This document shows, in pieces, positions 56,895 to 64,000 of a stretch of 64,000 bases of DNA. Numbering within the stretch: the first letter of the stretch is position 1; each line of letters starts with the position of its first letter. The DNA comes from Plasmopara viticola. Lineage: Eukaryota; Oomycota; Peronosporomycetes; Peronosporales; Peronosporaceae. The notes under the pieces were generated by a model. The model was not told the DNA's origin. It did no database searches and worked only from the letters and a program-made list of their open reading frames with translations. Location: contig MBPM02000013.1 in assembly GCA_001695595.3 (NCBI GenBank), forward strand, positions 248,001-312,000. The letters are read 5' to 3'. The translations under genes and the position numbers were made by a program.

Positions 56895-57235
56895 GCTTTG
56901 TGGAATGTGACTTGTTGAGGCAATATCATTCGCGTTTATGGACTGACAGGAAAGTTCTACTGTCTGCTTTTATTTGCTAAGAATTTGAAAGGTTGCATCA
57001 GTTGGAGATACCACGTTCTCACTCCACCACGGTGGTATAAGTGTACTCACTGTTTTCTATCGCCTGGTGGTCCACTGACACCTCCGTCTTCGGGCACTTT
57101 TTAAAAAGATGATCCAGAGTGATGCAGATGTTTCGAAGAGAACACGCCTGACTATTTGAACGCTAAAGCTACAAAAGCATTAAAGTAGAAGCCCTCAGAC
57201 AGTCTTAGACGAGCGGCCACACGAAAGACCTCTAA

Positions 57236-58079
57236 TTTAATTATGTTGTGTACTGAAAAAAGTTACTATATTGTGTGGAACAATAATGCATCAAGCAGTG
57301 ATCATTAGGCCATGCGTTGCTTCTAAGCACTGCCCTCTTGTTGATGCATGTGACTTAAACACACAACAGGGTAATTCCACCAACAAGTCTGACACATACT
57401 AGGTTCGGGTAGCCTGGTCACATCTTTAGCATGGCCAGTGAGTTCGACAAGTCTAACACTTTTCAGAGCTAGCCCGTGGGAGATCAAGCCGTTGTAAAGA
57501 CGATGTCGCTAGCTAGTTTTTTCTAGCCTTAGCAGGCGAGCAGCCGCGCAAGTACTTACCAAAGTACGTGTAGCACTTTTTCTTGCTTCCGTCGCCCAAA
57601 AGTAGAGTATTTGAACATTACCGGGCGGAGGCGAACAAAATGCGCACGTTCGCTGACGCGATATTGTCGGGAACTGCTCAAGAACATGCTTGTTCGGGCA
57701 GAGGTTTGCCAAGCAAGTCGATTTTGACTGATGCTCAACGCGCAGATGCAGTCCTTGATGCAGGCACCGCTATTGGCGTACACGCAAGGACCGCTTTTGG
57801 TGCAAATGCGCCTTAGGGAAATGAAACACCGCTGGGTCATCGTCAAAGATCCGGTTGATTGGCATCCTTGAACGCAATTTAAGTCTTGATGGGGACCATA
57901 ATCTATTTTGCCTATTTTCTCGTGAAAAGATTTTTATTGAAACGTTTGATGTATGGGACTGGTGAAAAGTATTTACTTGATGGTCTGTTATTGGTCAATA
58001 TAGTGTGTCTTCTAAAAGCTCCACGTACAGGGGGCCGCGTTGCTGTCCAAGATTATAAGGAAAGGATTCTTGCTGCATA
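57236..58079. other. Intergenic before delta-COP
   Basis: Both strands are open at 57509-57846 without a recognised motif; coding on either is unproven. The promoter of the delta-COP gene must lie at the right end. Confidence 0.4.
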
Positions 58080-60072
58080 ATGGTCAGTATTTGTGTCATC
58101 TTCACTTCACAGAGGCGACGTCGTAGTGAATCTTAGTCTCCATCAGCTCTCTACACCCCTCTCTCTTCACGTAACCTTGTTCAATGCTCTAACTCGCTCT
58201 AAATACGTCGCTATTTCATCGCATAGGTGGTGCTCTCGGCCTCCTTGCTGACCAGAAATGGCAAAGGTACGACTTAGTGCAGCTTTTACTTGCGTCTATG
58301 TGAAGTGTATGGGTATAGAAATCCATTATTGGCTGATCGAACCTTAATACCTTGTCTCTAGTGCTCGTGGCGCGTCAGTTTGTCGAGATTACCCGAATTC
58401 GGCTTGAAGTGAGTCATAACGACAATACGAATTGACTTCCATCGTGTCAATGACATTAAACTTTGTGGCATCCGTTGACAGGGTCTACTCGCAGCATTCC
58501 CCAAGCTCTTATCAAGTGGTTCACGTGAACACACGTTCATTGACACGGAAAGCGTACGCTACGTGTATCAGCCGTTAGAAAGTTTCTTTGTGCTTATTAT
58601 TACCAACAAGACGAGCAACATTGTGGAAGATTTGCATATTATCCAATTGCTGGCCAAGCTCGTCCCCGACATCTGCGCACCTTTAAGTGAAGCGTCGATC
58701 CGCGACAAGCAATTTGAGTTAGTCTTTGGCTTTGATGAGCTCATTACAGCAGGTGGCCATTCGGAAAATATCAATGTGGCACAAATTTGCGTGAATCTGG
58801 AGATGGAAAGCCACGAGGAAAAGTTGCACAATATGATTTTGGAAAGCAAGCGAGCGGCAGCCAAAGATGATATGAAGCGCCATACTGCGCGTATTAAAGA
58901 AGAACAGCGTGAACGAGCGCGACTGGAGCGAGCTGGTATCGGCGGCACTGGGTTTGAGTCGCACAGTTCGTTTGGAAGCTCATTTAGTAGCAAATTTAAG
59001 TCTCCACGGAGTAGCAACAGTAGTAGCTTCATGACTAGTCCCAGGTCACCAAGCACGACGTCTCCAACCTCGTTTAACAGTCGTCCTGAACCAGCTGTGG
59101 CGAAAGTCACGGGTATGAAGCTTGGAACGCCAAGCAAGAGCAATGGCATGGGGCTGGGAAGCGGTGGCAAGTCGTTTATGGATGCTATGGCTGCTGAAGA
59201 TGGATTAAAAGAGATCCCGCCCATGAGTGCCGTCGTGGAGACTGTACAGAAGCCCGAAGTTGCTACTGCAGTTAGTCATGACCCCATTGGTGCAGTAGTA
59301 GAGGAGAAGATGACTGTTGTGCTGACTCGGGACGGTGCGCTCGAACAGCTGGAAGTCAAGGGTAGTATGTACGTGTCGGTGAACGATCCGAGCGCTGGTT
59401 GCTGCCGTCTTCGACTGCACACAGGTGGCAGTGAAGGCATTTCGTTCCAGACGCATCCAAAAGTGGACAAGCGGCTCTACGACAGTGATTCCGTGCTCGC
59501 GTTGCGAGATCCATCCAAGCCTTTTCCACCTTCTCGTGTGGCATTTTTGCGATGGAGTTTAAAGACACAGGACGAAGCAATGTTGCCCTTGAACATTACG
59601 TGCTGGCCTGAAGAGGAAGGAGATGGCAAGATGAATGTGAGTGTGGAGTACTCGCTGGATCGCGACATGGTGTTGGACAATGTGAACGTTGTGATTCCAC
59701 TTGGAGGCCACGACGCACCGAGTGTTGCGAGCGTGGACGGCCAGTATCAGCACAACTCGGCTGAAGGGTCACTCCTCTGGCATCAGGACCAGATTAGCTC
59801 TACGTACGTATTGAGTTTTCTCCCTTAGATCACTTTTGCGACAGTATGAGACTAACGTTGGGTGCTTGTTTTGCAGCAACAACTCGGGAACGCTAGAGTT
59901 TACGATCCGTGGCAACAATATCGATGCCTTCTTTCCCATCTCCGTCTCGTTCTTTTCGCGCAGCGTGTATAGTGACGTCCACGTCGAAGCTGTTGAAAAG
60001 GTCGAAGACGGCTCGTCCATTGCCTTTGGGTTTGAAAAACTGCTTTCGACGGATTCGTACCAGATTGTTTAG
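58080..60072 (+). CDS. Coatomer subunit delta (delta-COP)
   Basis: Subunit of the COPI coat that retrieves cargo from Golgi to ER. Exons 58080-58082 (only the ATG), 58227-58266, 58362-58408, 58482-59803 and 59877-60072 give 535 residues, close to the family length. The N-terminal longin-type domain runs M-V-V-L-S-A-S-L-L-T-R-N-G-K through V-Y-Q-P-L to about residue 140. A charged helical region (A-K-D-D-M-K-R-H) and a Ser-rich linker follow. The C-terminal mu-homology domain covers roughly 280-535. The ATG-only first exon rests on the ATG|GTCAGT donor and the 144-bp intron. The rest of the splicing is forced by frame. Confidence 0.9.
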
Positions 60073-60221
60073 ACATGCGTTGTGGCGGCTTAGTGCTCAG
60101 GCAACTCTTTTGCATTTTGTTTAAGTTGCTCTTGCAACACGTCATTGAATGCGAAGTGCTTGTTGTTATTGCGTCGTGTGAAAGGGAATGCAACAATGCG
60201 AAAACGATGTTGTCTTGATGG

Positions 60222-60831
60222 TTAAGGAGTAGCATTAGGACGAAAGACTTGAGGCTGCGAGCCTTGAAGCAGTTCCTCACTCTTACTACGTAGACAACGC
60301 TCTAGCAATCGCTTGGTTAGGGCACATTCTTGCATGTATTTCTCTCCTGTCATCACCGACGCCATACACGTCTTCCACTCGACCAGTGCCTTTGGACAGA
60401 GCGCGTTCCCAATGCAGTCGAGATACTCGGTATACGGCGTCAGGGGCGATTTTAGTGCTGGATTCTCTGTGTCTTGGCGTGCAGCAGCGCTGTAGCTGGC
60501 TAATAGAGCATCAAAAGAATCGTCACAACTTCTAAGACGTTGATGCTGATCTTTCAGACGACGATCGGACTGTAACGCGAACTCTGCGTGCTCTCCAATG
60601 GTCCCATCGAGCAACATCTACCATCGAATTAAGCAGTAAAAAGCACCATACATCGACACGATTACTAAGCTCATTGTTGCAAAAGCGAAAGCAGATACGC
60701 AACAAGGTACAAGACATGGCTACTTGGATGGGAAGTACCTTATGGAGACGCATAATGGCCTGGCATTGCGGTGGCACAAGGTCGTTTGCTCCATTTAACT
60801 CCATGCTTCCTACGACGATCGTGTCTACCAC
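60222..60831 (-). CDS. Twin CX9C (CHCH-type) small protein
   Basis: Exons 60739-60831 and 60222-60617 (intron 60618-60738, GTACTT donor). Start at M-V-D-T-I-V gives 162 residues; a second ATG at 60804 gives 153. The C-terminal half has two CX9C pairs: C-P-K-A-L-V-E-W-K-T-C and C-A-L-T-K-R-L-L-E-R-C, 13 residues apart. This is the layout of coiled-coil-helix proteins oxidised by Mia40 in the mitochondrial intermembrane space. An extra cysteine lies six residues before the first pair. The exact family is not recognised. Its upstream ATG lies only 44 bp after the stop of carboxypeptidase copy C on the same strand. Confidence 0.65.
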
Positions 60832-60875
60832 ACCACTCTACAATTTTCAATATTTTAGCTTTTTTTCTTCTTAAT

Positions 60876-63602
60876 TTAGAGAATGCATCGTGCGGTCTGA
60901 GCATGACGTGGAATGCGTGGCCCCGCTTCTTGATCGCTTTCATCGTCTTGCATATCAAAAAGGTCTTCTTCTGTCCTATGAAGGACGGAGCCCGTCCCGT
61001 GTTCAATATTCATGTAGGGCTGACGAGAGCGTCGAAACACGCGACGGTAGAGATACGCCATCGTAAGCACGATGATCATTAGACACGAACTCATGATGAT
61101 GTATCCGAATCGAAGCAACCCCGACGCTGGCTTGTCGGCGAGTTTTGAGCCATTGCTAGCAAGCGCAGTGGTATTGTGGGTCACATTGGTGAAGGACTGA
61201 TGAGCATTGGACTCTTTGTTCTTTAATCGTTTTATCGTATCGTTCAACGAGCTGTTGTCGGTATCCTCGTCGCTTGAACTATCCTCGCTATCATCGTCGT
61301 CAATTTCATCGTCATCAATGGTTTCAGCAGCCACCGGCTTTGTCGTAGTAGCCGAATGAGATGCTTTGATTATAGCCTCCTCGTCACTTTCATCATCGTC
61401 GTCATTTTCCGAGTCTTGACTTTCTTCATCAATTTCATCGTTCAAATCTTTACTGCCAACAAGTGGGTCAGTCGTCGCATCAATTTTACTATTCCTTCTC
61501 TCTGTCGATAAATTTGAAACAATTGGAGATGCTCCCCTACCGGCAGAATTTCCAGGCAAATTGTCTTCTGCATTGGAACTCTTTGACATTTCGACGGTAA
61601 TAACCTAGCAATGTCAGCCAAGGTAAGCAACTAGCACCACAACAAACAATCAAACAATCTAGTCCACACACCGGTGATGTCCATTCAAGAGCAGCCTTTA
61701 CTCGATGGCCATTCCACTCAAAGTCCCAGTCTGGATTTGTCCGAGCATTCACCAAGTGAGACTGTGGCGGTACGCGAGGTGAAGGTGCAGAGTCTCCAGT
61801 CCCTTGTATTTTCCAATCCTATAGTAAACCACGTCTTAGCTTCAGACCAAAAGTAAAAGGATAGAGACCACCCATTTACCTGGTCAACAGTTGCTACAGC
61901 TCGAACGTACAACGTCTCTGACGTGACGTTACTTAGATCAAGGCATGTAACAAAGAGAGATGTTCCCATTGTGTCTACACTTGCATTCGCTGCTTGAGAA
62001 GCATTGGCTGCAAAGTCATAGAAACGTCGTGTGGTTCCTGTTTCCACTGTCGTCTCGAGCAAGATGACCTCGTGATCAAAGCTCTTGTTCGAGGATACTT
62101 GAACATAAGTGCTATCAACAGTAAGTGCTCCCAGCACCTCCCACGCGACCTGTACCTTGGAAAAACTAGAAGTCTCCACTTTGCAATACAGACCGCTACA
62201 CGTCGCAACCTCGTTGCGCTTCCAAGCTAATGCACCACAGCCCATCTCATTGACTTGATCGGCTTTTGCAGTATACAAGCTCGTAGTAGGAAAGCCATCT
62301 CCAATCTCTGAGCTTTGAGACGGCCTTGCGGCATCAACCCATCGGATCATAGGCTGCGCCATTTCAATCATCATGAGCGCCAGACGGACATTTCGTGGTA
62401 CGTGTCCCACAAATTCAGTCGTCGCTCCTTCCGTTCGGAAAAAATCAATATTTGCGTTGTACAGTTCCTTCAAGTCACCCAACTCTGCAACTTCTGGCTT
62501 TTTGCTGTTCGAAGTCTCGACTAGAATGTTAAACGCACGATGAGTAATGTTGTTGTAAATTGTCTTCTCTTTCGGATATCCCCCAAACGTCGAGGGCTCA
62601 CACGGTTGAAAAGGCTGTGCTTCCAAATCGTAAAACTGGTTCTCCCACGACGCCGCATAGCCCCAGTCCTCCATTCCACCTACAATGCTTTGCATGTTAG
62701 TGCTATGACAATATTCACCTTATGATGATCGAAAAAGACGCACCCGTGACACCGTAAACGATGTCATTCATCGTGCCTGTCGGATAGAGTTGTCCATCTG
62801 GAAAGACGCCCGCAAAGTTCGCCAACGTGTTGGTAAGTTGTATCTGGGCAACGTCATCAGGAGACTTTTCACTCGGATTTTCTTCGTTTCCATCAAGATA
62901 GTGGTCGGGTGAGCCCCATTCGTACGCCACGGCTTGCGTGCCAGCATGGAAAGTCACTGCTAATTGAAAAATATGGTCTCTCCAAATCTCGTTAACAACA
63001 CGAGATGTCATTGCTTGCATACACTCGGCTCCAGATCGCATATAATTATAATCACGGTTCGGATCGACCGTCAGTTCTTCGCGATGGTTGTGTGAGTAGC
63101 CATAAGCATTCGTCATGGGCATCACGAGCACATTTCTCGCATTCACTAGCTCCTTCAGCCATCGTTGTGTACTAGACAGTGGCTTTGTCGTGTTCGCGGT
63201 ACCATAAGTTGACGTTGCGTAGGCAAAGAGCGCGACCAGCTCAATTGCAGCATTGGGACCAATGCGTTCGTTGCCATGAAGCGCGCCACTAATAAAGACT
63301 TCAGGCCGTTCTGGATCATTTTCAAGCGTCGAATGATTGGTAAGATGAACTACAAATTGTTTACAGGGCTCCGTGTCGTTCGTGACGTCGTCTGTGATAC
63401 ACTGAAGGTCTTCAGGGTATGGTAGCCCATACGTGTCTTGAGCTACTGACACCTGTACGACATCTGGAAACGTGGCATTGAGCTCCAGTAAGTACTTGGT
63501 TATCTCTGCATACGTCCGGTAGGCAATAGGAGACGATGGAGTTGCAGTGGCAGCGTGGAGGAGAACGACGCCCACACAAGCCAGCGACACGGAGGTAAGC
63601 AT
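60876..63602 (-). CDS. M14 zinc carboxypeptidase, membrane-anchored form, copy C
   Basis: Exons 62744-63602, 61880-62679, 61672-61818 and 60876-61604 give 844 residues; all introns (64, 61 and 67 bp) match those of copies A and B. The catalytic part is intact (L-H-G-N-E, D-P-N-R-D-Y-N-Y, T-F-H-A-G-T, N-I-L-V-E-T-S). Exon 4 continues after P-V-I-T-V-E-M-S-K-S-S-N with a Ser/Asp/Glu-rich linker of about 130 residues, a transmembrane helix (Y-I-I-M-S-S-C-L-M-I-I-V-L-T-M-A) and a cytosolic tail with R-R-V-F-R-R-S-R and an acidic cluster (E-E-D-L-F-D-M-Q-D-D-E). The layout recalls membrane processing carboxypeptidases of the late Golgi (inference). The acceptor of intron 3 at 61605 puts exon 4 in frame. 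Confidence 0.85.
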
Positions 63603-63817
63603 GGCACGCGAGATAGAAGACTTGAGTGAAGAATTGAGCACAGGACGGTACTTGTAGACGAAAAAAAATCGACATTACCGGTAGTGCACATTTTTGAGGG
63701 AGACCAATAATAGCGATTTGCGCCTCTAAGTATAAAGCAAAGGTCAGAAATCTGAACTTATGCGAACCTTAAGCAATGGGCTTCGGATTCCGTTGCATGG
63801 TAGTGCTTGTAGTCTGC
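63603..63817 (-). promoter_or_regulatory. Upstream region of carboxypeptidase copy C
   Basis: Colinear with the 5' regions of copies A and B, but carries only one arm of the palindrome (about 63656-63697) with several base differences. This form may be closest to the ancestral promoter. Confidence 0.6.
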
Positions 63818-64000
63818 TATATCAGCCTCGACTTTGTCTTTGGCTTGCCAAATACTGGCGGTCAAGCATCCTAAATGATCTTTTAGTATCGCATACGATA
63901 ATTGAAGATCAAGAAGTATCGTATGATCATGAATCATCGTTTGATCATGAAGTATTGTATTCGATACTTGAAGATCATGAAGGATGCTTGACCGCCAGTA
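63818..64000. repeat. Foldback (MITE-like) element, copy C, cut by window edge
   Basis: Starts TATATCAGCCTCGACTTTGT and runs into repeated ATGATCATGAAGTATCGTAT-like iterations. The last bases (GGATGCTTGACCGCCAGTA) are the inverse of 63861-63879, so the window ends inside the right terminal repeat. Copy C has a longer iterated middle than A and B. Confidence 0.75.

Larger units (their letters stand above)
52810..57235. repeat. Tandem duplication unit B
   Basis: Second copy of the 43.9-52.8 kb unit, without the Copia element. Homology starts near the GGGTTAAGATCCGACCTAGG stretch at about 52823 (its equivalent near 43927) and ends near GAAAGACCTC at 57230 (equivalent near 52790). Confidence 0.85.

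Noticed and set aside
60876..61589. Acidic single-pass membrane protein as an independent gene starting M-S-K-S-S-N
   Set aside because: The frame continues upstream to a good acceptor and joins exon 3 of carboxypeptidase copy C in phase. The supposed start codon is shared with copies A and B, where it lies inside exon 4.

Overview
This is a eukaryotic window, most likely from an oomycete of the Phytophthora/downy-mildew type (inference). The host genes have short introns, mostly 50-80 bp, often with GTRNGT-like donors and CTAAC/CTGAC branch motifs close to the acceptor. The window also carries a mitochondrial-type phosphagen kinase (a taurocyamine kinase is known from Phytophthora), small secreted CAP proteins, and degenerate hAT, LINE, Copia and Ty3/gypsy elements. 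No rRNA, tRNA or CRISPR was found. Gene models were spliced by eye and have not been tested against transcripts.

1-15.8 kb is a repeat-built accessory block. After the end of a hAT transposase come three diverged copies of one unit, at about 1.3-4.2, 5.3-7.7 and 10.8-13.4 kb. Each unit holds a broken piece resembling proteasome subunit RPN8 (+ strand) facing a small secreted CAP-domain gene (- strand). Ty3/gypsy pol relics lie between the units. Internally deleted LINE derivatives of two size classes are inserted in the block, and two insertions have uninterrupted paralogous sites elsewhere in the window. 15.8-22.8 kb is a gene-poor desert with one recognisable gypsy integrase scrap.

23-41 kb is the conserved core: CCT7 chaperonin subunit, phosphagen kinase, a divergent mitochondrial pair (ribosomal protein bL20 and a PPTC7-like PP2C phosphatase), a stretch of degenerate retroelement sequence, a long broad-minded/TBC1D32-like gene, a ZNF511-like zinc-finger gene and an ASH/MSP-like protein. 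The TBC1D32-like gene, and perhaps the ASH-like one, suggest cilium/flagellum biology and hence a zoosporic organism.

43.9-57.2 kb is a tandem duplication (units A and B). Each unit carries pieces of a membrane-protein pseudogene, a foldback element, a perfect promoter palindrome and an M14 zinc carboxypeptidase gene. A Copia element with nearly identical LTRs interrupts unit A only. 58-60.8 kb holds delta-COP (coatomer) and a twin-CX9C protein. 60.9-63.6 kb holds a third carboxypeptidase copy, in inverted orientation. It alone has a fourth exon encoding an acidic linker, a transmembrane helix and an acidic tail. Copies A and B lose this exon sequence right after a shared splice acceptor and should make shorter, soluble enzymes.
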